DNA of 64,000 bases, taken from Spirochaetales bacterium (GTDB taxonomy: Bacteria; Spirochaetota; Spirochaetia; DAHUYW01). Below, one piece after another: positions 8,384 through 15,780 of this stretch. Position 1 is the stretch's first letter; each line of letters opens with the position of its first letter. The translations under genes were made by a program, and so were the position numbers. The stretch is from positions 124,001 through 188,000 of the forward strand of contig DAHUYW010000001.1 of NCBI GenBank assembly GCA_027306915.1, in the 5' to 3' direction. The notes below the pieces were generated by a model, which did no database searches, had not been told where the DNA came from, and was given only the letters and a program-made list of their open reading frames with translations.

Positions 8384-9450
8384 TGGCCGATCAGGAATCG
8401 AAAACTACCGACCACGAGGTTTCATCACCCTCCGGATCGCAGCGGGAGATCGGAAATCCCCTCCGCGGGGCGCGGCTTCGGAACCTCGCCACGCAGTGGG
8501 AGATCCTCCTCGTCTATCTCCTGCTCGTCGTCTTCTTCGGAAACTCGCTCCTCTCGCCCTACTTCCTCAACGCCCCCAACCTGCTCGACTCCACCTTCAA
8601 CTTCATGGAGAAGGCGATCATGGCCCTCCCGATGATGCTCGTCATCATCTGCGGAGACATCGATATCTCGGTCGCGTCGAACCTCGCCCTCACCTCGGTC
8701 TTCATGGGCATGGCGGCCACCGCCGGAGCGCCCACCGAGGTGCTTGTCGTGATCGGTCTCGTCGCCGGCTCGGTCCTGGGGTGGTTCAACGGCTTTCTCA
8801 TCACCCGGTTCGCCATTCCCTCGATCGCGGTCACCATCGGCACCCTCTCGCTTTACCGCGGGGTCGCGTCCGTCATCCTCGGCGACCACGCCTATACCGC
8901 CTATCCAAAGCCCTTTGCCTTCTTCGGACAGGGCTATATTCCCGGCACTCACGTCCCCTTCGAGCTTGTCCTCTTTGCGCTGCTTGCCGCGGTGACCGGT
9001 TTCCTGCTCCACAAAACCACGTTCGGTCGAAAGGTGTTCGCAATCGGGAACAACCCGACGACCGCCCGCTTCTCGGGGGTGAGGGTCGACCGCCTGCGCC
9101 TCATCGCCTTCACCCTCAACGGCCTTGCGGCCGGCATCGCCTCGATTCTGCTCACCTCGCGGGTCGCGAGCACGCGGCCCAATATCGCGACCGGTTGGGA
9201 GCTCGATGTCATTACCACGGTTGTTCTCGGCGGGGTTGCCATCACCGGGGGAAGGGGCACCATCTGGGGAGTGATTCTGTCGGTATTCCTGCTGGGCTTC
9301 CTGCAGTTCGGGATGGGTCTCGTGAACATCCCCGGCCAGGTCATGAACATCGCGACCGGCTTCATCCTCATCATCGCGATAATGGTGCCGGAGCTGATCA
9401 AGCGAGCTCGCAACCGCGCATCCCTCGCGCGCCTTGCCGCCCACTCGTAA
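8383..9450 (+). CDS. Sugar ABC importer permease (CUT2, second subunit)
   Basis: The 355-residue membrane protein has a hydrophilic N-terminal tail of about 35 residues, then the CUT2 permease core with VIICGDIDISVASNLALTSV and GGVAITGGRGTIWGVILS. Two different permeases in one operon are typical of rhamnose (RhaPQ) and AI-2 (LsrCD) importers rather than ribose importers with a single RbsC. The ATG overlaps the previous stop by one base (TGATG). Its last codons lie in the first copy of a 61-bp repeat, the second copy of which follows the gene. Confidence 0.88.
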   Translation: MADQESKTTDHEVSSPSGSQREIGNPLRGARLRNLATQWEILLVYLLLVVFFGNSLLSPYFLNAPNLLDSTFNFMEKAIMALPMMLVIICGDIDISVASNLALTSVFMGMAATAGAPTEVLVVIGLVAGSVLGWFNGFLITRFAIPSIAVTIGTLSLYRGVASVILGDHAYTAYPKPFAFFGQGYIPGTHVPFELVLFALLAAVTGFLLHKTTFGRKVFAIGNNPTTARFSGVRVDRLRLIAFTLNGLAAGIASILLTSRVASTRPNIATGWELDVITTVVLGGVAITGGRGTIWGVILSVFLLGFLQFGMGLVNIPGQVMNIATGFILIIAIMVPELIKRARNRASLARLAAHS

Positions 9451-9565
9451 CGACCGTCCGCTTCCTTTCCCGGCGCGCCCGACGCCCTATCGCCTGCGCC
9501 GCTGCGCGCGCCTTGCCGCCCGCTCGTGACGACCGTCCGCTTCCTTTCCCGGCGCGCCCGACACC
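9426..9565. repeat. 61-bp tandem duplication of the permease gene's 3' end
   Basis: Bases 9426-9486 and 9505-9565 match at 58 of 61 positions and are separated by 18 bp. The first copy encodes the last seven permease codons (RLAAHS and stop) plus 36 bp downstream. In the second copy the stop triplet is TGA instead of TAA, so the segment still ends a reading frame. It looks like a recent local duplication by slippage or unequal exchange. Confidence 0.85.
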
Positions 9566-9590
9566 GCAAACACGTTGGGCGGGCCGTCCC

Positions 9591-10055
9591 TCAGGGGTAG
9601 AGTACCCCCTGGTAGACGTACCCTCCTTGCGGAACGTAGATCGCAAGAGGTCCCACCGAGGTCGTAGTGGTTTGCCCACTCGCCGTCGCGACGAAGGTGT
9701 AGGAGAGGATGTGGCTCTGGTTGTAGGTGACGGCCAGCTGCTGCGAGGCTCCCGCGGTGATGGTGATAGGAAGGACCACGCCGTCAAGAATGATGGTGGT
9801 GTAGTTGAAGGTCCCTTTCTGGGGGTTGTTCGGGTTCATAATGGTAAGGTAGGCCTGACCGGGTCCCAGGCCGGGGATGAGGGCACAGGCCGAAATGAGC
9901 AGGGCGGTCGCCAGCAAGGCGAGCACCCGCACGCGAGGGCGCGCACTTCTCGCGGAAGGCGCGGCCAGGTGAGGCCCGCAAGCTCCTGCGGCCGTGCGCG
10001 CCGGAACGAGGGCTCCGGTCTTTCGCTTCCCCACATCAAAACACCCACCGTGCAT
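9591..10055 (-). CDS. Small predicted lipoprotein
   Basis: The recognisable part is a lipoprotein signal (VRVLALLATALLISAC) followed by about 84 residues containing the blocks GTFNYTTIILDGVVLPITI and SYTFVATASGQTTTTS. This suggests a small beta-sandwich on the outer or inner membrane. The start is uncertain. An ATG at 10055 has GGAGG 12 nt upstream but gives an unusually long N-terminal region. A GTG at 9932, directly before the hydrophobic stretch, would give a normal signal peptide but lacks a clear ribosome-binding site. A GTG further upstream falls inside a hairpin. No function is recognised. Confidence 0.6.
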   Translation of the reverse strand: MHGGCFDVGKRKTGALVPARTAAGACGPHLAAPSARSARPRVRVLALLATALLISACALIPGLGPGQAYLTIMNPNNPQKGTFNYTTIILDGVVLPITITAGASQQLAVTYNQSHILSYTFVATASGQTTTTSVGPLAIYVPQGGYVYQGVLYP

Positions 10056-10087
10056 CTCGCTCGACAGCCTCCGACTCTCTTTCCGCC

Positions 10088-10114
10088 GCTCCGCCGTCAC
10101 TTAGACGGCGGAGC
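10088..10114. repeat. 11-bp perfect inverted repeat between divergent genes
   Basis: GCTCCGCCGTC (10088-10098) and GACGGCGGAGC (10104-10114) pair perfectly around ACTTA. There is no T-tract on either side. It lies upstream of both the lipoprotein (minus) and NYN (plus) genes, so an operator or a transcript hairpin is more likely than a terminator. Confidence 0.6.
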
Positions 10115-10247
10115 CACCCCAGGCGTTTCGACTCGCGAGCTACCGCGTGCCGTCTCACCGGAAAGCGGCCGCTATCCATTCGCGGCAACGTCAGGCTATA
10201 CTGACAGGCGCTCCTCACTCAAGGTCCTTCGCCCGGAAGGAGAGAGT

Positions 10248-10991
10248 ATGAAAACCATTCTGCTCATCGATTTTGAGAACATCCAGGAGATTCCTCTCCA
10301 GGCCATCGACCCGGCGTCGACCGAAGTCCGCCTCTATGTCGGCAAATCGCAGAACCGTGTCCCGTTCGAGCTTGCCTCGGCGGCCCAGCGCTTCGGCGAG
10401 GCGTTCAGCTGGCACAAGATCGCAGGTGAAGGCAAGAACAACCTCGACTTCCATATCGCCTTCGAGCTGGGGCACCTCTCGGCCAAAGGTGAGCGCGACT
10501 GTGAGTATGTGATCCTCTCGAAGGATACCGGCTACGATCACCTCCTCGAGTTTGCAAGGGGAAAGGGGATCCATTGCCGGCGGATCAGAACCCTCGGCGA
10601 CCTCTATCCGGCCGGTCGAAAGAAGGCCGGCGCGGTCCAGAGGCCGGGCTCCGCCGCCGCACGCTCGGTTGGAGGAGCCCGGCAGAGCGTCGGCCCGCGG
10701 TCGGCCACCTCCCGCCAGGCTCACCGTGACGTTTCCCCGTCGGCGCCGCCCGGAGCGGCGATATCGCAAGGGAGGGCCGTCGCGATGGACGATCTCGAAT
10801 CGGTCCTCATCCTCAATCTTCAGAAGATCGCCCCGAACAAGCGCCCGCGCAGCCGCGGCCGTCTGAGCAAGCACCTCGAATCGGCGTTCAAGGGAAAGAT
10901 CGAGCCGGAAGAGCTGCGGCAGACTATCGACCGCCTGTTTTCCAAGGGGTTGCTCACCGAAGAGAATCGGCGCATCAAGTACACGATTTGA
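10248..10991 (+). CDS. NYN/PIN-like domain protein with C-terminal helical domain
   Basis: The 247-residue protein has an N-terminal NYN domain (about residues 1-120). It starts ILLIDFENIQEI with the acidic D8 and continues with KNNLDFHIAFELGHL and ILSKDTGYDHLLEFAR, the acidic positions expected of PIN-like RNases. A low-complexity linker (about 125-180) leads to a small winged-helix-like region (RPRSRGRLSKHLESAFKGKI) near the C-terminus. GGAAGGAGAGAGT precedes the ATG, and TATACT at 10197-10202 is a likely -10 box. It probably cleaves or binds RNA; the target is unknown. It precedes the folate cluster in the same direction but is not clearly part of it. Confidence 0.78.
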   Translation: MKTILLIDFENIQEIPLQAIDPASTEVRLYVGKSQNRVPFELASAAQRFGEAFSWHKIAGEGKNNLDFHIAFELGHLSAKGERDCEYVILSKDTGYDHLLEFARGKGIHCRRIRTLGDLYPAGRKKAGAVQRPGSAAARSVGGARQSVGPRSATSRQAHRDVSPSAPPGAAISQGRAVAMDDLESVLILNLQKIAPNKRPRSRGRLSKHLESAFKGKIEPEELRQTIDRLFSKGLLTEENRRIKYTI

Positions 10992-11022
10992 TCTTCGGCC
11001 TCAGGTATATTAGAGTGTCTCC

Positions 11023-11793
11023 ATGCAATCTCTGTCGGGAAGGGTTGCCCTCGTGACGGGGGCGGCGAAGCGGCTCGGCCGGGCGGTTGCGCTGGACTTG
11101 GCGAGGGAGGGGGCCGACCTTGTCGTTCATTACAACCGCTCCGCAGGCGAGGCGGAGAGAGTTGCCGCAGAGGCACGAGGTTTCGGAGTGCGGTCGGCCG
11201 TGGTCGCCGCGGATCTCGCCGGGGCGGACGAGGGGGGGGCCCTCTTCGAAGAGGCGCTCAAAGCCTTCGGAGCTATCGACGTCATCGTGAACTCGGCTTC
11301 GATCTTCGAGGAGACCACCCTTGCCGACGTGACCCCCGAGGAGATCCATCGAAACATCGACGTCAATGCCCTCGCCCCCCTCGAGCTCTGCCGGCGCCTT
11401 GCCGCTCACCGCAGGGAGCACGGGACACAAGGCGGTGCTCCGACGGCCTGCGTGGTCAATTTCCTCGATACCCGAATCCTCGACTACGACCGCAGTCACC
11501 TTGCCTACCACCTGAGCAAGCGAATGCTCTTTTCCCTTACTCGGATAGCCGCGTGGGAGCTCGCACCCGAGGTTCGGGTGAACGCAGTGGCACCGGGGTT
11601 GATCCTGCCGCCGCCGGGAAAGGATGAGAGCTACCTGGAAAGCCTCAAGGGCTCCAATCCGCTGCAGTCGGTCGGCACGATCGAGCAGATTTGCGCCGCG
11701 GTCCGCTTCCTCGTCTCCAGCGAGTTCGTCACCGGGCAGGTCATCTTCGTAGACGGCGGCAGGCACATGAAGGGGAATTTCTATGGAACATGA
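11023..11793 (+). CDS. Pteridine-reductase-like short-chain dehydrogenase
   Basis: The 256-residue short-chain dehydrogenase has the NADPH motif TGAAKRLGRAV, matching the TGx3RxG form typical of pteridine reductases such as FolM rather than the usual TGxxxGIG. The catalytic Tyr-Lys pair is in LAYHLSKRML. Its C-terminus overlaps folB by 11 nt, and folK and folE follow, so it probably reduces dihydromonapterin, dihydrobiopterin or dihydrofolate. TATATT at 11006-11011 is a good -10 box, giving a very short leader. No folA or folP is seen in the window, so the enzyme may supply dihydrofolate reductase activity (inference). Confidence 0.8.
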   Translation: MQSLSGRVALVTGAAKRLGRAVALDLAREGADLVVHYNRSAGEAERVAAEARGFGVRSAVVAADLAGADEGGALFEEALKAFGAIDVIVNSASIFEETTLADVTPEEIHRNIDVNALAPLELCRRLAAHRREHGTQGGAPTACVVNFLDTRILDYDRSHLAYHLSKRMLFSLTRIAAWELAPEVRVNAVAPGLILPPPGKDESYLESLKGSNPLQSVGTIEQICAAVRFLVSSEFVTGQVIFVDGGRHMKGNFYGT

Positions 11794-12226
11794 AAGCTCT
11801 TCGGGCGACCCTGCCGCGCTTCCGATCGCCCCTCTCGATGCGGCGTCGCTTGAGCGTCTCGCCCGTCTCGATCGCCTCGTCATAAGCGACCTGCTGCTCC
11901 GCTGCATTGTAGGGATCAACCCCGAGGAGCGAACCCACAAGCAGGATGTCGTCATCAACCTCACACTCTATGCCGATCTTTCGCGCTCCGCGCAAAGCGA
12001 CTCGATAGAGGACACGGTCAACTACAAGACGATCAAGAATGAGGTCGTCGCCATGGTCGAGTCCTCCTCCTATCTTCTCGTGGAAAAGCTTGCTGCGAAG
12101 ATAGCCGAGATCTGCCTGCGCGTTCCGCTTGTCGAGGCCGCATGGGTCAGAGTTGAGAAGCCCGGCGCGCTCCGCTTCGCGCGGAGCGTCGGGGTCGAGC
12201 TTCTGCGGCGCCGGCGCGCGGAATAG
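11783..12226 (+). CDS. folB: Dihydroneopterin aldolase
   Basis: The 147-residue protein carries the FolB core after a 28-residue N-terminal extension: LVISDLLLRCIVGINPEERTH, then DTVNYKTIKNEV and SSYLLVEKLAAKIA, with the catalytic Lys in the terminal VEKPGALRFA block. It converts 7,8-dihydroneopterin to 6-hydroxymethyl-dihydropterin in folate synthesis. It overlaps the upstream reductase by 11 nt and lies 23 nt before folK. The ATG at 11783 is preceded by AAGGGGAATTTCT. Confidence 0.88.
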   Translation: MEHESSSGDPAALPIAPLDAASLERLARLDRLVISDLLLRCIVGINPEERTHKQDVVINLTLYADLSRSAQSDSIEDTVNYKTIKNEVVAMVESSSYLLVEKLAAKIAEICLRVPLVEAAWVRVEKPGALRFARSVGVELLRRRRAE

Positions 12227-12249
12227 GGGCCGTTTCCGGGAGAAAGGCG

Positions 12250-12762
12250 ATGGAGACCGTCTATGTGGGCGTCGGGTCCAACATCGAACCGGAAACAAAC
12301 GTGATTCGCTCCCTCGAGCTTCTCAAGGAGAGGGTTCAGGTTACCGCCGTCTCGCAGATCTTCACAACTGCCCCGATCGGAAGACCCAACCAGGAGCGTT
12401 ATGCGAACGGAGTTTTCCGGATCGAGACCGATCTCGGGCCGCGTGAGCTGAAGGGTCTCTTCCGCTCGATAGAAGACTCGCTCGGCCGCACACGAACGGA
12501 GGACCGCTACGCCCCGAGGACCATCGATCTTGATTTGGTCCTCTATGGAGAGCGGGTAATCCGGGAGCCGGGGCTCGTCGTTCCCAACCCCGACCTCCTC
12601 ACCCGCCCGTTCCTAGCGGCGGCCCTTCTCCAGATTGCACCGGACCTGGTCGTCCCCGGATTCGACAAGCCGCTTGCCCAGCTCGTGAAGATCGAGCCGG
12701 GCGAGCTCGTTGTGAACAGCCGCCTCACGCTGGAGGTTGCAAGGAGAGCACGGTATGAATGA
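12250..12762 (+). CDS. folK: 6-hydroxymethyl-7,8-dihydropterin pyrophosphokinase
   Basis: The 170-residue protein has the HPPK motifs VYVGVGSNIEPETN at the N-terminus, TAPIGRPNQERYANGVFRIET, and the Mg/ATP site RYAPRTIDLDLVLYG. It transfers pyrophosphate from ATP to the folB product. The GAGAAAGGCG sequence provides a ribosome-binding site. Its last codons overlap the folE start by 8 nt, indicating coupled translation of the folate cluster. Confidence 0.93.
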   Translation: METVYVGVGSNIEPETNVIRSLELLKERVQVTAVSQIFTTAPIGRPNQERYANGVFRIETDLGPRELKGLFRSIEDSLGRTRTEDRYAPRTIDLDLVLYGERVIREPGLVVPNPDLLTRPFLAAALLQIAPDLVVPGFDKPLAQLVKIEPGELVVNSRLTLEVARRARYE

Positions 12763-13324
12763 GCAAAGAGTTGCAGAGCTGGTACGAGAGCTTCTCGTTG
12801 AGATCGGCGAAGATCCGGACCGAGAGGGCCTGGTGCGAACCCCGCTTCGGGTCGCGCGCGCATACGCCTTTCTCACGAGCGGCTATCGCACGAACGCCAA
12901 GGAGGTGATAGGCGGCGCCGTCTTTTCCTCCGAAGCAAACAATATGATTATCGCGCGCGACATTGAGGTCTACAGCCTGTGCGAGCACCACATGCTTCCT
13001 TTTTACGGCCGCTGCCACATCGGTTATATAGCGCAGGAGCGCGTCCTTGGCGTGAGCAAGCTCGCGCGCATCGTCGATTGTTTCGCGCGCCGGCTTCAGA
13101 TCCAGGAGCGTCTGACCGCCCAGATCGCACGCGCAATCATGGACTCGGTGGACGCAGAAGGCGTCGGGGTTGTCATGGAGTGCAGACATCTCTGCATGAT
13201 GATGCGCGGAGTCGAGAAACAAAACTCCGTCATGACGACCTCCTCGGTCCTCGGCAGCTTCCACCGTCAGCCGGCAACACGCCTGGAGTTCCTCAACCTG
13301 ATCGGTCGAAGCTCGGGTGCATGA
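12755..13324 (+). CDS. folE: GTP cyclohydrolase I
   Basis: The 189-residue enzyme opens GTP to dihydroneopterin triphosphate, the first step of the folate pathway. The zinc ligands are visible in YSLCEHHMLPFYG and ECRHLCMMMRG, and the substrate block QERLTAQIA is intact. The ATG at 12755 is chosen over an in-frame TTG at 12737 because AAGGAGAGCACGGT is correctly spaced before it. It is the last gene of the pteridine cluster; folP and folC are not in this window. Confidence 0.94.
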   Translation: MNEQRVAELVRELLVEIGEDPDREGLVRTPLRVARAYAFLTSGYRTNAKEVIGGAVFSSEANNMIIARDIEVYSLCEHHMLPFYGRCHIGYIAQERVLGVSKLARIVDCFARRLQIQERLTAQIARAIMDSVDAEGVGVVMECRHLCMMMRGVEKQNSVMTTSSVLGSFHRQPATRLEFLNLIGRSSGA

Positions 13325-13425
13325 TTCTGCGGTGCGGGAAAGATTGACCGCCCGCAGGAGCAATGCTAATATTGTCCACCCTGGCCCTGATGTGGCAAGC
13401 ATTCGAATCGCAAAGGAGGATGCAC

Positions 13426-13986
13426 ATGAAGAAGATCGTCATTTCAATCATCGCGCTTGTCTTCGCGCTCTATTCGGCCGTCGGCGCCTTTGCCTACGAG
13501 CAGAAGAGCAGCGTCTATCCCTGGATGGCGTCATTCAACAAGACGGGGCAATTGAACCTCTACTTGGCAGGCGGATTCTACTACCTGGGATTCGACGCGA
13601 CCGGCGGTCCGGAGATCATTCTCGGCAACATAGACCTCTCTGGAATCCCCCTTGAGTGGGGCGTCATGGGACGTGCCACGATCGGTTTCGGAAGCTTCGC
13701 GGGAGCGAGCTGGATCGACTGGGGAGCTGCCCCCATGGTAACCCTTCACTGGGGCACGGACTTCGGCAAAGGTCTGAAGTTCGAATGGTATGCCGGGGTC
13801 GGGGTAGGCTTCTACGGGACGACGGGAACCTACTACACGTGGGCTGGATTGGCCGGTCCCTTCTTCGGATTCGCTTCGGCCGACGGGATTGCGTGGCACT
13901 TTTCCGAGAACGCCTCGCTTATCCTCGATTACACCTACACCGGATGGGTTTCCGTCTACGGCCTCGGCGTAAAGCTGAACATGTAG
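13426..13986 (+). CDS. Small secreted outer-membrane beta-barrel-like protein
   Basis: The 186-residue protein has a clear signal peptide (MKKIVISIIALVFALYSAVGAFA, cleaved before YEQK). The mature part is made of alternating hydrophobic/aromatic strands (LNLYLAGGFYYLGF, LKFEWYAGVGVGFYG, SLILDYTYTGWVSVYGLGVK) and ends GVKLNM, as in small beta-barrel proteins. The ATG at 13426 is preceded by AAAGGAGG with 6-nt spacing. A strong terminator-like hairpin follows. Its function is unknown; a structural or porin-like role is likely. Confidence 0.75.
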   Translation: MKKIVISIIALVFALYSAVGAFAYEQKSSVYPWMASFNKTGQLNLYLAGGFYYLGFDATGGPEIILGNIDLSGIPLEWGVMGRATIGFGSFAGASWIDWGAAPMVTLHWGTDFGKGLKFEWYAGVGVGFYGTTGTYYTWAGLAGPFFGFASADGIAWHFSENASLILDYTYTGWVSVYGLGVKLNM

Positions 13987-14085
13987 CTCCGTTCATCGTG
14001 CGGCCGCCAACGGGCGCGCATCGTGTCTTCCGCGCCACGGAAGCCGCTCAAGCTCTGACCGTTCCTATAGATCGAGCCCTTCGTA

Positions 14086-14112
14086 GAGCCCCGAGGAGCG
14101 CCCTCGGGGCTC
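14086..14112. terminator. Hairpin between convergent genes
   Basis: GAGCCCCGAGG (14086-14096) and CCTCGGGGCTC (14102-14112) form a perfect 11-bp stem with loop AGCGC. It lies between the plus-strand barrel-protein gene and the minus-strand gene ending at 14116. No long T-tract follows, so termination efficiency is uncertain; it could serve both directions. Confidence 0.6.
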
Positions 14113-14115
14113 CGT

Positions 14116-15702
14116 CTATGTTTCGTCCTTCGAGAGGGCCTGCAAGAGTTGAATGAAGTAGTAGATCTTCTTGTAGGCTTCGATGACCTTTGCCTTGATC
14201 TTGCCGTCCGACGCCGTCTCGATTTCCTTCCAGTTGAGGATGAGCTCATGGGCGCTCTTGCCGTGGTCATCCAGAACGATCTTGAGACTCATACCCAGGG
14301 AGACGAGATTCTTAGCCGACTTCTGGATCAGAGCCAGAGCCGTGGCATTGACCTCCTTCAGCACCTCGCGCAGGATTTTTAGCGCAGCCTTGTCGCGATC
14401 GGCCTTACGAAGAAGAGCGTGGACACGGATCCCCATGTCCTCCGTCTCGCTCAAGGACCCGTCGAAGGCAAGTAGCTCGTCGGATATCTCCAGCAAAATG
14501 TGAAAGGATTCTGAGAGCTGCTGCGACATGAGCGGTGTCGACCAGTGCCCACGCACGAGCAGGAGGTCCGCGATCTCCCGGATGTCCTTCTTGAAGTAGT
14601 CAAGAAGGAAGACCTTGAGGAAGTTTAGGTGCGGGGCGTAGAGGTAGCCGGTGAGCATCCTCGAAGTGAAGAGGCCACTCTCCTTTTCCGTGTAGTTCTT
14701 CGTTCGCTCTCCCGGCGGAGCGCCGAACACCGTCTTTGTCAGCATCTCTATCTTCTTATCCCGATTCCTCTGCGAGATCTTCTGCAGCGTGGCTTCCGCC
14801 GTCGCTTTGATTTTCGCGAGATGATCCTCGACGATGTTTTCGCCGAGATTGACCACCTTGACCTTGAAGTAGGGGTCGTGCTCGGCAAACTTCACAACGA
14901 GCTCAAGCTCCCGGGATTTGCGGATCTCCGCGATCAACCGTAGGGCCCTCTTCCAGTCGGACCGCGGCACGATTTCTACCTGGCGATACTCCTTCAAGCC
15001 ATTGAAGAGGGAATCCCAGTCCGCGTTCGGATCGACGAGGTGGATGACCGACAGGAAATCCTTGAGCTCCTCCGTGAGGTATTCGCCATTGGTCTGCACA
15101 AAGTGCGGGAGGTACTTGAAGTCGCGCTCCGGCAGCTCCTGGTCGAACTTCTTCAGAAGGAAATGATAGTCGAACCGAAGAAGCTCAAGGAATACCGAAA
15201 GGAGCTCATATACCGAGTTGATTCGTTTCACCCTGTCGGAGTCGAAGAGCGCGACGTAGGAGACAAGCTTCTGCTTGAGGTCTGTCGCGAGCTCCTTTGC
15301 ACCCATCGTCGCGGTCCGGGCGCCGATAGCCTCCTCGCCGAGGTAGCGCTGGAGCTCGAGCTGCGTCGCATCGAGAGTGTTTTCGATGATGATGTTCTTC
15401 AGGACCGAAGAGCTCTCCGCGCGGTCGAGGATCGCCTGGACGGGGCCGACAACCGAATAGATCTCGTAGAAGAAATTGGCCATGGCGGGAAGCGCCTCTC
15501 CGCTCTTCGGCCTGTAGAGCTTGCGGTGCGAACCCTTCAGCTGTTTCGCAATGTCGCGCAGCAGGCGTCGGCGCGCCCTGAGGGGGTCCTCATCGCCGCC
15601 GAGAAGAGAGAAAAGACGCTGCAGAAGCCCGAGTGCAGGTTCATTGGACGGCGCCTGCTTCTGGGAGGGTTTCTCCTCGGAACGGATGTCGTCAGCCTGC
15701 AT
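14116..15702 (-). CDS. Large helical protein of spirochaete type, unknown function
   Basis: The 528-residue protein is almost entirely alpha-helical and rich in Leu, Lys and Glu. It has no signal peptide or membrane segment, and an acidic, Gln/Ser-rich first 30 residues. It resembles large uncharacterised proteins found in spirochaete genomes (possibly DUF5312; this is from memory and needs a search). No catalytic motif is visible. A TTGACA-17-TACGAT promoter ends 6 nt before the ATG and there is no ribosome-binding site, so the mRNA is probably leaderless. It is divergent from an aminotransferase gene, only 78 nt apart. Confidence 0.75.
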   Translation of the reverse strand: MQADDIRSEEKPSQKQAPSNEPALGLLQRLFSLLGGDEDPLRARRRLLRDIAKQLKGSHRKLYRPKSGEALPAMANFFYEIYSVVGPVQAILDRAESSSVLKNIIIENTLDATQLELQRYLGEEAIGARTATMGAKELATDLKQKLVSYVALFDSDRVKRINSVYELLSVFLELLRFDYHFLLKKFDQELPERDFKYLPHFVQTNGEYLTEELKDFLSVIHLVDPNADWDSLFNGLKEYRQVEIVPRSDWKRALRLIAEIRKSRELELVVKFAEHDPYFKVKVVNLGENIVEDHLAKIKATAEATLQKISQRNRDKKIEMLTKTVFGAPPGERTKNYTEKESGLFTSRMLTGYLYAPHLNFLKVFLLDYFKKDIREIADLLLVRGHWSTPLMSQQLSESFHILLEISDELLAFDGSLSETEDMGIRVHALLRKADRDKAALKILREVLKEVNATALALIQKSAKNLVSLGMSLKIVLDDHGKSAHELILNWKEIETASDGKIKAKVIEAYKKIYYFIQLLQALSKDET

Positions 15703-15708
15703 GGAATT

Positions 15709-15737
15709 ATCGTAGGAGAAATGAAACGAGCTGTCAA
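15709..15737 (-). promoter_or_regulatory. Promoter of the 14116-15702 gene, predicted leaderless
   Basis: On the minus strand TTGACA (15737-15732), 17 nt, then TACGAT (15714-15709). Transcription should start about 7 nt downstream, at the A of the ATG at 15702. No Shine-Dalgarno sequence precedes that ATG. Confidence 0.7.
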
Positions 15738-15744
15738 TGTTTCC

Positions 15745-15773
15745 TTGACATCGCTCCTCCCCAAAGCTATCCT
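15745..15773 (+). promoter_or_regulatory. Promoter of the aminotransferase gene, predicted leaderless
   Basis: TTGACA (15745-15750), 17 nt, then TATCCT (15768-15773). The expected transcript start coincides with the ATG at 15781. The -35 boxes of this promoter and of its divergent partner are only 7 bp apart. Confidence 0.7.
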
Positions 15774-15780
15774 CGTCGGC

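Noticed and set aside
8496..10247. A long plus-strand open frame reading through into the NYN gene
   Set aside because: It overlaps the second permease in another frame, is rich in Arg, Pro and His as GC-rich shadow frames are, and the NYN gene has its own well-placed ribosome-binding site at 10248.
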